A program made the position numbers and the translations under genes. Below, one piece after another: positions 1-12,251 of a stretch of DNA of 64,000 nt (positions within the stretch are counted from its first letter, which is position 1; every line of letters begins with the position of its first letter). The DNA lies in NCBI RefSeq assembly GCF_020882245.1, contig NC_083599.1, positions 79,028,339-79,092,338 on the forward strand. The letters are read 5' to 3'. Below the pieces are notes generated by a model. It was not told where the DNA came from and did no database searches. It was given only the letters and a program-made list of their open reading frames with translations. Origin of the DNA: Rhopalosiphum padi (Eukaryota; Arthropoda; Insecta; Hemiptera; Aphididae).

Positions 1-242
1 CAGAAAAATTTAAAACAAAACCAGAGAGTACATGTGTTGAAAAATAATAATTTTTTTTTTGGAAATTTGATAATACTGGTAATCACAAATATGATAACCA
101 CAAGGCAGTGTCACCATATGAAAGACAAGAAAATATTCAATGATAAATGATGTCTTATGGAATCATTGGTCAATTAGAAAAAAATAAAAAAAATTATAAA
201 CATCGTGATGCCATATGGCATCACCTGGCACGAAAGGGTTAA
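1..242 (-). mobile_element. piggyBac-type element terminus, cut by window start
   Basis: Read on the minus strand from 242, the segment opens with TTAA followed by CCCTTTCGTGCCAGG and then a perfect 20-base palindrome at 205-224 (GTGATGCCAT and its complement). This is the same architecture as the complete piggyBac at 39106-41591: TTAA, a CCC-starting tip, then a short palindrome. The rest of the element lies outside the window. The call rests on the tip and palindrome only; no coding sequence of this element is visible. Confidence 0.4.
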
Positions 243-987
243 TAACACAACTACCAGTTATTTGTTATACAGATTGTTTAATCCACATCAAAGTGTCTAA
301 TACAGTAATGCTTTTTGCAAGTTTATCAGCATCGTTTACTACGTATATCTGTGATAATATTCTTCTAAGTATTATTTGTCGGTAAATAACTTTAAAATTT
401 TGGATTATACCTTAATCTAGAGACTGACAGTGTGACGTCGTATTTGGTGGTAAAAATACTAAATTTATGTTTTGTAGTTTTAAATCAGGATGTGATGTTG
501 CATTATCTAAAAACAAAATAATTTTACGCTTTTATTTTTTCATTTTTTCATCAAACCACATTAACCACTCAGTCATTATACATCCATGTCATCCATGCTT
601 TTTTATTTGCCTCCCAGTGTAGGTCTAAACGTTTTATGTCCACATTCTTAAAGCAATGAAGTTTTTTAGATTTACCTATGATTTTTGCTTTTCAAATTCA
701 CCTATTAAATTAACGCATAACATAACCGGTAATCTTTCTTTAGACTTTTTCCCAGAAGTACAAATTTCATTTTTAAAACTTAATGTTTTATTAGGAAGAA
801 TTTTATAAAATAATCCTGTTTCATCAACATTGTAAATATTTCGTGGCTCATAAGAAGAAATTAATTGTTTGACTTTTATACGCCATTCGTCCACTGTTTC
901 CGTATCAACCGATTTACTCTCGCCGAAAATCACTTTAAAAGAAATACTATTTCCAGGCGATGTCGCGACCAATACCAAATGAAACAT
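243..987 (-). pseudogene. Tigger/pogo-type transposase fragment (DDE_1)
   Basis: The minus strand encodes the central part of a Tigger/jerky-type DDE_1 transposase, a nuclear cut-and-paste enzyme. The first catalytic Asp lies in IYNVDETGLFYK, followed by a GKKSKERL stretch and then, past a stop at about 676, GKSKKLHCFKN, WEANKKAWMT, the second Asp in FLDNATSHPD and a degraded LPPNTTSHCQSLD block containing the third Asp position. At least one frameshift (about 575) and stops near 676, 530 and 420 break the frame. The N-terminal helix-turn-helix DNA-binding half is missing upstream of 987, so this is a truncated dead copy. It keeps the first-Asp block that the Tigger at 34440-35912 lacks. Confidence 0.8.
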
Positions 988-1123
988 AACTATAGATAGC
1001 GCTATACGGCATATCTTATTCCGAAACTACTGTGGCCGTAGACCCATGACATAAAAATATTAATTATGCAAATAAATGCAAAATTAATATTAAGAGGCCG
1101 TCCCAGTAGAAAAAAATCGACCG

Positions 1124-1447
1124 AAAAACATGCTTTCGTACTTCCAATAGTACTCGGGCCTCGTTGATCGTAGAAACATGATTTTGGTATCAAAATAATC
1201 ACGAGAAGTTGTACTAAATATTCTTGGAACAGAATTTTAAAATTTTTTTTCGTTCCAATTTTATATGTGTTTGAAATTTGTAAAATTTTTCTTTTTTTTA
1301 AAAAATCATATAAAATCGGCAAATTTAGATATCGAAAATCTGTTCCAAGAATATTTAGTACAACTTCTCGTGATTATTTTGATATCAAAATCATGTTTCT
1401 ACGATCAACGAGGCCTGAGTACTATTGGAAGTACGAAAGCATGTTTT
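1124..1447. repeat. Subterminal hairpin of copy I
   Basis: Left arm 1124-1238 and right arm 1335-1447 are reverse complements over about 110 bases with only a few mismatches (for example ACTCGGGCC against ACTCAGGCC). The loop is about 95 bases of A/T-rich sequence. The arm starts with AAAAACATGCTTTCGTAC and contains GTAGAAACATGATT, both shared with the hairpin at 19402-19726. The short apparent open frames here are products of the palindrome, not genes. Confidence 0.9.
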
Positions 1448-1889
1448 TAGCAAAAAAATTACGAATTTGCCGTCGTCATGTGCTGCTAAAGCGATTACAG
1501 CGGCAGCGTTCTGAAATAGTACTTCTTCCACCACCCCGCTTGCATATGCAGCCGTACCGCACCATAGGTCAAAACTGGTTATTTATCGCAGCCGCGCACT
1601 GGTTATAAATAGCCAAGTACGTCAATACGAAAATAATAATTTTGTCAATAAATAATATTATTTTATTTTTCGATGTTATAATTCGTAATTTTATTTACTA
1701 TCGTATTTTACGCAAAATGGAACTACGACATAATACTATATCGTAAAATTTTCACAAATCAGCTAGAAAACGTACGATTTAAACAATTTTTTTTTTCAAT
1801 TATAGACAATTGTTCTATAAAATTAGCGTATTGACATTCAAGACGAAATTTTTTAAATTTAAATTAGTATAACTGTATAAGCAAAAAAA

Positions 1890-4165
1890 GGTAGGCAAGT
1901 GGGTGTCGATCTGCTTTACAGTAGGTTACAAGTGAGTCACTATATACTTACTGGATTATTGTGTTAAATTTGAATTCAATGATATAATATCACTGTATAA
2001 GAAAAACGAATCTTATCGAAGACGGAGAGTCAACCAATTACAACAAAATAAGAAAATCGCTAGGTACATGATAAATCGAGTGAATATCAATTTTGTAAAA
2101 ATTTGAACTTTTCAAACACTCATAAAAATTCTAATTTAGTTTCTGGTAGAGATAATTTTTTTTTTAAATTAGACAAACTTACGAGGAATCTTGTATTAAA
2201 TTTTTAAATTTTAGATTTAAAAAGAAAAATTTTTATGAATTTTTAACAAAATAATTTGCACATTTTCTTCATTTGTTTGTATTTTATATTTTGTCAAAAT
2301 TCGAACTTTAAATGCTTATAAAAAAAAATGTGATTACTGACTATGTATAAAATGTATTATTAATATTTTTCAATTATTATAATTTATATAAGGCGCCTCG
2401 TCCTTAATTTTTAAGTTTTTATTACCCAACAAATAACATTTGATTGACATTCATAGAAAAAAAACTAAAAAAATTGGAAACTTAAAAAGTGAATAGTTAA
2501 AAAATAATTTAAGTATTTTAAAAATGTTATCGTGCTTAGAAAATTCTATAATACAAAACAAACAGTTAAAATTCCTTGTATCTACGGTCATTTGTTTTAG
2601 AGTTACACCAAAAACCAAAATTGATTTTGTGATTTTGTCAAAAACCGATTTTGCGTGAAAATGTCTGTTTTTCCCTGCTCTTTAGAAAATTACTAGGAAT
2701 TTTTAATTTTGACCTTCCCAATGCACCAACTTGTTTTCGTGTATGTCATCACGTTTTGAAGGAGTAGAAATAATGCTTTAATTTTTAACTTCAGCCCCTC
2801 TTTGAAATGGAAAATGAATCTAAATGATACTTTGGTGAGTTAAAATTTCTAGTAGTTTCAAAAACGTCAAATAAAAACCTAAAAAAGGAACGGAAAAACG
2901 GGAATTTTTAAGCATAATCAATTTTCGAAAATATAGAATTTTTTATTTTGCTGTAACACAAAAAATCATTTTAAATACTTGAAATTTTCATCAAGTCTAA
3001 ATATTTTGACTTTTTTAAGCTATTTATTGACAATTGAAATTTTCGATGTACCTATATCTAAGTTTTTTTGTTTAAAAAATTTTTAAAATAGATATAATAC
3101 AAGGTTTATAATAAGTTGCACTTAGCGTAGTAAAAAAAAAATTCAAAAATTGTTAGTCACAATTGTTGTTTATAAGCTAAGCATTAAAAGTTAAAATGTT
3201 TACTAAATAATATGTCAAAATCGCGAAAATTTGCAAGATATTTTTAAGTTGAAAATTCATAATGTTTTAGTGAATTATATCTAAAACCCAATACAAGGTT
3301 CTCTATAACATTTTCTTCAAATCACTGTAAAAAAAAAAAACTCCAGCGACAATGTAGAAAAAAATGTACGAGCGTATGAAATTAAATATTTTACGAAATT
3401 GCGTAAAATAATAACGATATGTCACTATATTACAATTTAAATATAACTAATAATATAATATAATCCTAGACTGACAAATTATCTCCATCATCATTCAGAA
3501 TCGATTTCGTATACAATAATGATACCTGTCATTGCATTCAAATTTAACACATCCATTATAGTGACCTACTCTCCAGTCTCCATCACTACTATACAGCAGA
3601 GCGATACTCGCTTTTCCACCTTTTTTAAATTTAAATACGGAAATTGTCTTACAAATTTTAATTATTTAAAATAGTAAATATGTTAACGGCAAATCAACGT
3701 TAATATATTTTCAATATTTTTGTTTTGTTGTTGTTTTTGAATTTCAATAACTCAAGTTAAAATTATTTAGCCCCCCCACCATAAAAAACCCCTGGCTACG
3801 CCTCTACATTAAAATTTTGATAACTCGAAATATTTGTAGTTAGTCGAATTATTTTTTTCCCCGTGAACTTTGAGTTACCGAGAGTACACTGTAATATTGT
3901 ATTATCATTTTCTATACACCATAAAATTTTCAAAATATTTTAATTTGTTTTGAACTGTTTACGGATATATAGGTACTCTGCAGTTTCCAACTTTTTAGGT
4001 TTTTTTTCTATAAATGTCAATAAGATGTTATTTGTTGATTTGTTGTGTAAAAAAGCTTGAAAATTTAATAGAAGGCTTCTAACAGTAGTTGAAAAATATT
4101 AATAATACATAGCCACATTTTTTTTTATAAGCATTTAAATTCTAATTTACAAAATATAAAATACA
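1890..4165. repeat. Large nested inverted repeats
   Basis: Three pairs of inverted segments are visible. 1930-1983 pairs with 3531-3583 around TGTTAAATTTGAAT. 2280-2350 pairs with about 3150-3220 around AATGCTTA and TTATAA. 2270-2480 pairs with about 3970-4165 around AATATTAATAATACAT, CATTTTTTTTTATAAGCATTT and AAATATAAAATACA. The last arm stops about 15 bases before the hAT start codon at 4180. A related module occurs inside the element at 22480-22960. No gene is visible. Confidence 0.6.
3806..3891 (-). repeat. Possible pogo/Tigger-like terminal relic
   Basis: Read on the minus strand from 3891 the sequence begins CAGTGTACTCTCGGTAACTC and later has TTTCGAGTTATC. This resembles the CAGT-plus-CTCG-plus-AACTCG style of pogo-type termini. 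Only one end is visible. The adjacent 3765-3805 segment, with a C-tract and GGCTACGCCTC, looks like a hAT-type tip. Both are weak single-end calls. Confidence 0.25.
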
Positions 4166-6950
4166 TAAAATTGAAAAAAATGAGCAAATTATTTTATGTT
4201 ATGCGAAAACAGAGACAACAAAGAGAAGAAATGAAACAAAAGTTGCCGAAAATGGATAAATTTTTAACTAAAACTAAATGTGATATAAGTACTGTTAGTA
4301 CCGAAATGGAAAATGTTGACTCATCTGATGATAGTAATATCATGACTACAGTATTGAATGAAAAATTGACAACACCCACGACAAAAGAACCTTTGGTTTC
4401 CGAATTATTTAAAATATCCAATGACTTAGGTAATTTTATAAACAAACAATTAAATGATACTGAAAAACGACTTATTTTTGATATTGGACCATTAAAACCT
4501 CCAGGACCATTTCCAAAAGACCCTCATCAGAGCAACAGGAGTTTTTCTGAATCATACTATATTTTTCAAACTAAATATGGACCAGTTAACCGTTTTTGGC
4601 TGTGTTATTCCCCATTGCTAGATGCAACCTATTGTCAACCGTGTTGGTTGTTTTCTTTGCAAAGAAGTACTTGGTGTACGGGTCTTCGAGACTGGAAGCA
4701 TTTATCAGAAAGAAATAAGGAACATGGTTTTTCGAAAAACCATATTGAGGCATGTGCTGTATGCGAAATGTGGCAAAAAAATATAAATATTGACAAGGAT
4801 CTTGAAAATCAAATTCGTAAAGAAGCATCATTTTGGAGAATGGTTCTTCAAAGGTTATTTGATATTATAATTACTCTTGCAACTAATTCTTTGGCATTAA
4901 GAGGACATCGGGAGGATTTAAGTCTAGAAGGATATCACGGCAATTTTTTATTAATTGTACAACTTGTCTCCAGATATGATCAAGTCCTAAATCAAGTTTT
5001 GGAAATGCCAAAAGGTAATGAAATGTTTTTAAATATTAATCATTTTAATTAACTGTAATTATTTTTATTTATAGGATCAACGAGGTATCTCAGTCCAACC
5101 GTTCAAAATGAAATGATTGAGTGTATAGGTAAGACACTTGAAGGCCATTTATTGGAAAACATTAGAGCATCGCCATTTTTCGCTATTATTATGGATACCA
5201 CGCAAGATATAGCAAAAGTAGATCAGCTGAGCATTGTTGTAAGGTACGCAGCAATATCCAGGTCTGAAAATGGGCAGCCAGTCGATATAAAAGTAAAAGA
5301 AGTGTTTCTCGGTTTTTATGCTGTCACTAAGCATAGTGCTGTAGATTTAGTTAAACAGGTGATTACATTATTTTCCCATAAAAATCTTGATTTAAAAAAG
5401 TGTGTAGGCCAAGGTTATGATGGGGCAAGTGTAATGAGTGGTAGGTATAATAGCGTACAAAAGCATATTAAGGATATTCAACCAAATGCTGAGTATGTAC
5501 ATTGTGCCAGTCATAATTTAAATTTAGTAATAAACGATGCTGTTCGCGGTTGTATGGAAATACAGCATTTTTTTATAACTTTACAAGAGCTATATAACTT
5601 TTTTGGAAACAGTATTAAACGCTGGGATCTGTTATCGAAATTTACAAGCGAATCTGAAGTCACTTTGAAAAAATTAAATCCGACAAGATGGTCTAGTAGG
5701 ATAAATACAATAACTACAGTTAAACTCCGGTTTTTTGATATTATTAAATCTCTATCTGAGATAGCTCTTAACTCAAAAAATGTTGACGAACGCAATGAAG
5801 CAGATAATATTAAAAAAAAATTGTTTAAATTTGAATTTGTGTTGCTTTGTGAATTCATGTACCGTGTTTTAAACAACATAAATTATGCATCCAAAATTTT
5901 ACAAAAAGTTGATATCGATTTAGATCAAGCAAGTAACGTTTTAGAAGAGACTAAAGACAAATTGAAAATGTACAGAAATTACTTTGAATCATTTTACAAT
6001 AAGGCCACGGAAACTGCAAGAAAATATGATATTGATCTTCATTTTCAAGTAAAACGTCAAAGCAAAATTAAAAAACACTTTGACGAATTAGCTTCTGATC
6101 ACCGATTTGATAACAGAAAAGAGATATTTAAAATAACCATTTTTAATAATATATTGGACATAATTATCACTCAATTAAATACACGTTTTATTGGTATGAG
6201 TAAAGTCAACAAAATATTTGATTTTTTAACTCCAAAAGTATTACGTAGCATTGACGAAAGAACTTTGTTGCAAAAATGTGATCAGTTTCAAAGCAAGTAT
6301 TCGGATGTAATAGGACCAAATTTTTCGCTCCAGTTTCTCAATGTTTACCATCTAACTTTTCCTGAATTAACTGAGACGTGTAATGTTTACCAATTATGCA
6401 AGGATATAATAACCAAATTTGGAGTGATGGAATGTGATATAACAGAAGTGTTCATGGCAATTTTACTATTTTATACCATTCCTGTAACTTCAGCAGGAGC
6501 TGAAAGATCTTTCAGCAAACTAAAAATAATCAAAAATTATCTTAGAAATAGTACCGGACAAGATCGACTCAAATATTTATCATTGATTGCAGTTGAAAAC
6601 AAGGCAGCTTCAAAATTGGATTTAAGTGAAGTGATAGATCAATTTGCTAATATTAAAGCTCGTAAAAGATTATAAATTTGATTTGGTAGCCTTTATTTTA
6701 TTAGATAGAATCAATAAATTAATATTAATAAAATGTTAATATTTAAAATTTGTTTTAGTAATTAAATGGATTTCCTTTTTATTTTGAGTATCAATTTATT
6801 ATCTGTTTATTATTTTCATTAATGGTTTTATAGAGGTATTTATATTTTAAACAACAATATAACGTATAATGTGGTTTTTCCTATATATAGCATTAAGGAG
6901 CCTAATTTATTAATTGCCCCGGGGCCCATTCCCATCTTGTTACGCCACTG
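4165..6950 (+). mobile_element. hAT element A, right terminus only
   Basis: The right end reads GGGCCCATTCCCATC then TTGTTACGCCACTG at 6950, a typical hAT tip (CAGTGGCGTAACAAG on the other strand). No matching CAGTGGCGTAACAAG occurs to the left of the gene. Left of about 4165 the sequence is an inverted copy of 2270-2480. The left terminus is therefore missing or rearranged, and the element is probably immobile by its own ends despite an open gene. Confidence 0.6.
4180..6675 (+). CDS. hAT transposase, ZMYM1-like, uninterrupted
   Basis: Two exons, 4180-5014 and 5075-6675, join across a 60-base GT-AG intron (PK|G then STRYLSP) into 811 residues with no stop. The ATG at 4180 is preferred over the upstream TTG at 4171. 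Domains in order are a basic N-terminus, a TTF-type zinc finger (CQPCWLF, then a WKHLSERNKEHGFSKNH block, about residues 150-195), an RGH block, and the RNase-H-like core with Asp in IIMDTTQD (about 319) and in GQGYDGAS (about 394). The hATC dimerisation region near the end carries Glu in SAGAERSFSKLK. Length and order match ZMYM1-like hAT transposases, which cut and paste DNA in the nucleus. The open frame suggests recent activity or constraint, but the left terminal repeat is not found. Confidence 0.9.
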
Positions 6951-7246
6951 TTCCTGCATGTAATAGTGTTGTCTCAGTCTTACAAACACATAAAATTGCA
7001 AATTTATTGTACTCTCAGCAAATCACGTTTATCTCAGTTAGTTTAAAAATTAGAGTGAATTGATCTCTTATAAAATTTAATCTATTTAGCTCTAGATAAT
7101 AATCTTACCTTTAAATTTTAAAAGAGATCAATTCATTCTAATTTTTCAATTAACAGAGATAAACGTGATTTGCTGAGAGTACAATTTGCTATGTTACGCG
7201 TTTGTAAGACTGAGACAACTACACTACATGCGGGAGTAGTGTCCTC
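6951..7246. repeat. TTAA-type foldback end (GAGGAC family)
   Basis: On the minus strand TTAA (7247-7250) is followed by GAGGACACTACTCCCGCATG. Left arm 6951-7085 and right arm about 7110-7246 pair through TTGTCTCAGTCTTACAAAC, GTACTCTCAGCAAATCACG and GAATTGATCTCTT. The left arm lacks the outermost tip because the hAT end at 6950 abuts it. The motif CTTACCTTTAAA in the loop is shared with the foldback at 36511-36929, showing one family. Confidence 0.75.
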
Positions 7247-7652
7247 TTAAGAGAACATTTTATGAGTAGTATATATTATATAGTGATGGGCACAACCGAC
7301 TAGTTTTAACTATCGATTGCCTATCGATAGTTTCAAAAACTACCGAGTGATTTTTCAATTGAATAGATATTATTATTCATCGATTGTTTTTAAAAATTAT
7401 CGACCGAATTTACTTGTTCATTTTCACTTTTTAAATTTTCATTGCGTAAGTAGGCCTAAAAATTAATCAAAACAGGTACGATTTAAATGATTTAATCAGA
7501 TGTCCAATTGTCTTGACGTCTTCCAGGCGAATATACCACCTAAAATACTGGAACGGGGATGTTTTACATACAAAATCCATATAACTTATGGTAATTCTTT
7601 TTGTATAAGTTTTTCATTTATTAGCTTTAATTAATACATTATACAATCTAAT

Positions 7653-7827
7653 CATAGGCGAATGGTGGGGTGGTGGGTAGTCTAAGGGGACTATAGCCCC
7701 ACTAGAATTTTGTTTGGCCCCCATTTCGTGGATTTTTTTAGTCAGATTTTTAGAATATATGTTGTGTACCAGAAACATAATAGGCTATAGCCCCCCCCCC
7801 CTATAAATTCATCATCCTACGCCTATG
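7653..7827. mobile_element. 175-bp hAT-type MITE
   Basis: The ends are CATAGGCGAATG on the left and CATAGGCGTAGGATG read inward from the right; AATCTAAT flanks both sides (7645-7652, 7828-7835). It contains G- and C-rich tracts near its ends and no coding potential. It sits in the 3' flank of hAT B, so it is younger than that element. Confidence 0.85.
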
Positions 7828-8554
7828 AATCTAATTAATCTAAGTATTAAAAACTATGAGAATTGTATTATGAGAAGAAAATCATAATAAATTATAGGAT
7901 ATGTTTTTGGTAGGTAAATCTTATTTGGAAAATAGTAAATACTAAATACTGAGGATTTTAGTATTTTATACGCCATGTATGATTTGTACTAGATTTATCC
8001 AAACCAGTTGGATATATTTTACTATTTAGAGTATAAAAAAAAACAATCAAAATAAGTATTTTTATTTTTATTTTTTTTATTTTACTTTTTTAATACTGTA
8101 TTTTCAAAGTTTCAAGGGATTCTTAAGTTACAACTTACAATTATTAAAATAGATATGTGCAGTACTAGGTTTAATGACATTGATACAAGTTAAAAAACTT
8201 GTATGCAGGATGGGCCGCAAGCAGTCTGTCATTGTTCACCCCGTATTTCATACTCACCACAGCTATAAATATATTAGCTTAAAATTGCAAATTTATATGT
8301 CAACTTAAATCTTGTTCGACATATTTTTAAATAAAAATTATAACCAGGGATATACCCTTATATGACCTTCCAGAGGTATTTATTCAAACCAGTTGAATAT
8401 TATCTGCAAAATAAAAAAAATAATATTTTAAACTACAACAAAATTTATTTTGGTTTTTAATTTCGAAATATAAATTATATTTTTACTATACTAAAATAAA
8501 TAATTACCTTTTTGTATTACCTTGTCACTTACTTGTGCCTAAAATTAAAAAAAC

Positions 8555-11500
8555 TTACATATTTTTGTTTAAAAAAATTAACTTATCTACATTTTGAGGC
8601 AATAACCTATTACGCCGAGCGCTTAATATTTGCCCAGCTTTTGAAAAAATCCTCTCGGCCGGCACTGAAGTTGCTGGAATAATACAGTATTTCAATGCAA
8701 TGTCACTAAGTGGTGATAATACAGTTTTGTGGTCGTTCCAAAATACAGCAAAATTGCATTTTAAGTCTTGATGAGGCATACTTAGGTACTGTCTCATCAA
8801 GGATGTAGCACTACTTGTTGTAGTTGTCTGCGACTGGACATTGGTGACTCTGGAGTTAAGAAAATTCCACACATTGTCATCATCAGTATTCAGATTTTCT
8901 TGATATGTAGGTTGTTCTGAAATTAAGAAAAATCTGATTATTTATTATTAATTATATGAGTCTTTAGAATTGAATTCTCAACATTTTTAATTACAATTTT
9001 TCTACAAAAAGGTTTAATCAAATCACATTTAAGATTAATAATATTTTTGTAAAAATAATAATTATTTTAAATTACCTATGATAAAATTATGACAAGACAC
9101 ATTTGGTGTGTATTTATAAGTGATTTATTTTTTTAGCTATTATTAAGTTGTATTATCATACTAATGTAAGCGAGTTAACCAATTTTATTTAACTATATTT
9201 TATAGATTTAGCAACAATTATTTATTATTTACCTGTGTTTGAAGCATTACTAATTAAAGCAGCTGTTTCATTGACCAAATATCGTTCAGTTTCATTAGCA
9301 TTTTGTTCTGACCCAAATGCAACCTTCTTGCACCTTGGGTCCAACAATGTAGCCCGAGAAAAATGCGGTGTTATGGTTTGTTTTTCAATACTATCGAAAC
9401 GCCTATTCGTATTTTCTATTAGTTTATTTTTTATGAACATTCCCAGTGGCGTTTTTGGAGTTTTAGAAACTAATGAACTTTGCAAACCTATAAATAATTA
9501 AAAACATTTTATAGTATTTAACAGAAAGCACAAAAATTAAACTGTATACAGAATCATCAAGTTAATTACCTCGTATCAATGGTATAATTGTTGAAAGTGT
9601 TGGATATTGTTCTCCAGAGAGCTCAGTAGTCAATTTATCAAAAGGTCTTAATAACGGTATTATATCTTCAATGCTGTTCCATTCATCAGAGCTAAGATTA
9701 CTAGGAGCTTCTGTTATGGTAATCATTACAATTGTTAGTGGTTCTTTCAGTTGTATAAGCCTCTCTATCATCAAATATGTACTGTTCCACCGAGTATGTA
9801 TGTCTTGTTTTAGTTTTAACACTGATTCACATCCAAGCTGTTTTTGTTTTTCAACCAACATTCTGTTTCCTACTTCACTACGCCTAAAATAGCCAACTAT
9901 ATTCCTACACTTTTTGAATAATTTCTTCAGGTTACTTTCCTCTGTATCATCGCTGGGAGCAGTCTCTTGATTGCCAGATAATTTGAGCGAATTTTGAACA
10001 ACCAAATTAAGTTTGTGTGCAATACATGGCAAATGCGATAGATCCATGAGCCTGACTGCACCTTTTATATTGGATCCACCATCAGTGACCACTGCAACAA
10101 CTTTTTCAAATATGTCCCATCTGTTTAATTCCTCAGTCATTATTTCACTTAGATTTACACTAGTATGGCTGGATTCCAATTTTTTGGTGCACAACACTAA
10201 GGTTTTCAATTGAGTTTGAAAAAGAAAGTGAACGGTCATAGTAATATAAGAATCAGTGTTCATTGACGTCCAAATATCTGTTGTGATCGCTACATGTTTA
10301 GCCTGGTTTAACAAAGTTTTAACTTTATTTTCGACAGTTGAAAATATTCTTGGAATTATGGTCCTTCCAAGTGTTCTCCTACTAGGGATTTCATATCTAA
10401 AAAAAGTTAAATTAGTTGTATTTGTGACGATAAAGAAAATAAAAAATATCAAGACCATTAAGCCAAAAAGCATTTAGTCAAAGTGGTTATAATATATATA
10501 TATCATATAGCATATAACATTTCTACATTAAAAAAAAATTGAAATATTAAAAGTTTTAATTTAATATTTAATTATTACCTGGAGTCCAAGAGCTGTATCA
10601 TGTTACGAAATCCTGAGTTTTCAACTATGGAAAGGGGCTGAAGATCTTCAGCTACCATTTTAACAATAGCTTCATGGAATGCACTAACTTGGCTTTCCGA
10701 AGGAGTACCAAATCTTAAAAAAAATAAAAAAAATAGGTACTACTGATAAATCTTGAAAATGCTAAATTAAATACTTAATATCAATATTACTTAAAATTTA
10801 AAAATTGTATGAAAAATAGACTACAAAAATTAAATATGATAATTTTCAATAATACTAATTACTAATTAATAATATACATAAAATGTAAACCATTGAAAAG
10901 GTTTTGGTAATGTTGGTACTAAGATAAGTATTAACAAAGTTACTTCCTTTTATTTTGAAATACTTTGTATTTATGCTGCTGATAAACCATACCTTTGGAT
11001 TTTTGGTTTTTATAATATTATGGTACCTACTTATATGGCAGACAAAAAACGGTTTTTTCTTAACAAATAATAATTGCACTCCAAACCAGTTGGATAATAA
11101 TTAAACCTGAAAACTAAAAAATAAAATATGAGAATTGTAAATAATTACCAAATAGTAACTACACAATATCCAATTGCAGTAATTTGTATTACTGAACTAC
11201 TGGCTACAGGATAAGCACGTACATATAAAATATGTACAAGCATATAAATTATAAATATAAATAAATGTAAGCATATACAGTTAAATTAAATTTAGAAAAC
11301 ATACTGAAATCTAGTTAGTTTTAATTTTAACAGTATAAAATTAACAAATATACAAATTAACACTGTTATAAACATGACAGTTCTGTCTTCAACTTATTTC
11401 TGAAAATGTATTATTAGAAATTAATATGATAGTTTATAATCTTACCTATTAGACAACAATAATTGTTTGTGTCTCTTGCCAGTATTATTGGTTACGCTTA

Positions 11501-11916
11501 CTGGAATTACTGGACTACTATAAGGCAGAACACTTGCAGATTGCGGTTGTTCTTGTTCCCCTGATGTTCCTATTTAAAAAATCAAAATCACATTATTATT
11601 TTAGTTAACTTATTAGATTTTGGAGAAAATTATTAATTACTAATTCCACTAGAATCTTTTACTTTTAGGAGACATTTTAAAATCTAAATAGGTGTGACTT
11701 ACCTGGTAGATTTGTATCATTTTCATTCTGTCGTCGCAAATTACTACCATTTAACACTGTAAAATGTTTCCTCTTCAAATGGTCCAACAGATTAGTTGTA
11801 CCATTAGACCGTTTGTAGGATTTTTTACAGTGTTTACATATAGCGGTGTCAGGGGTATTTGGGTCCTTTACAAAATGGTTCCAAACGATGGAACAATTTG
11901 CCTTTGGGATAGACAT
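8555..11916 (-). CDS. hAT transposase with BED zinc finger (ZBED-like), six exons
   Basis: Exons on the minus strand are 11916-11703, 11569-11446, 10713-10579, 10396-9570, 9487-9233 and 8916-8555. All have GT-AG borders and sum to 1917 bases, an unbroken 638-residue protein. Exon 1 holds a BED finger (CKHCKKSYKR, then HLKRKH; about residues 25-52). The core shows ITTDIWTS and VVTDGGSN (catalytic Asp candidates), the PCIAHKLNLV block and DIHTRWNST. The C-terminal hATC region has PATSVPAERIFSKAGQI with the conserved Glu, then RNRLLPQNVDKLIFL. It acts on its own element ends in the nucleus. With matching termini, target duplication and open frame, this is the best autonomous-element candidate in the window. 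Confidence 0.92.
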
Positions 11917-12039
11917 ATTAAATAAAAAATAAAAAATGAAATAAACCTAGATAGTCGAATGTCGAATCTCTCGAATGACAAGTGACAAACTGATAAAGTG
12001 ATAACATCATGGCTAAATAGTAAATAATGCCATTGAGTA

Positions 12040-12243
12040 TAGATAGTACTATCTAAAGTAAAAATGTCGATAGTTCGATTAGTTTTCAATAGTTCGATAG
12101 TTCGATAGTTTCGATAGTCCGATAGTTTTTCGATTGTTCGATAGTTCGATAGTTTTTCGATAGTTTTATAAAACAACCGAGTAATTAGATAGTTTAAACT
12201 ATCGAGTACTTCGATAGTTTTCACTCGGTTGTGCCCACCACTA
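12040..12243. repeat. Subterminal TCGATAGTT repeats of hAT B
   Basis: TCGATAGTT and close variants (TCGATAGTC, TCGATTGTT) occur about ten times here, plus copies in the opposite subterminal region at 7305-7400. Clustered short subterminal repeats are the usual hAT transposase binding sites, so these are likely binding sites for the protein encoded at 8555-11916. Confidence 0.7.
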
Positions 12244-12251
12244 ATATTATA

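Larger units (their letters stand above)
1094..4165 (+). mobile_element. TTAA-flanked hairpin element, left part (copy I)
   Basis: TTAA at 1090-1093 is followed by GAGGCCGTCCCAGTAG, close to the tip of the complete element at 19371-24644 (GAGGCCGTTCTGGTAG). Both continue with AAAATCGACCG, a self-complementary hairpin, and a shared CpG-richer stretch (about 1470-1600 here, 19750-19870 there). No matching right tip is seen, so the end given is only where recognisable repeat sequence stops against the hAT gene. No transposase is visible, which makes the copy non-autonomous or truncated. An alternative is that it ends at the TTAAGAGGAC tip at 7246 and carries the hAT gene inside. Confidence 0.6.
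7281..12243 (-). mobile_element. Complete hAT element B with 8-bp target duplication
   Basis: The left end is TAGTGATGGGCACAACCGAC at 7281 and the right end, on the other strand, TAGTGGTGGGCACAACCGAG at 12243: 18 of 20 bases match. ATATTATA flanks both sides (7273-7280 and 12244-12251), the 8-bp duplication expected of hAT. The element is 4963 bp and carries one six-exon gene on the minus strand. Introns and flanks contain AT-rich sequence and one smaller MITE at 7653-7827. Confidence 0.92.

Noticed and set aside
1265..1608. Short open frames over the first hairpin
   Set aside because: The same peptide string appears on both strands (FQEYLVQLLVIIL) because of the palindrome, so it is structural rather than coding.
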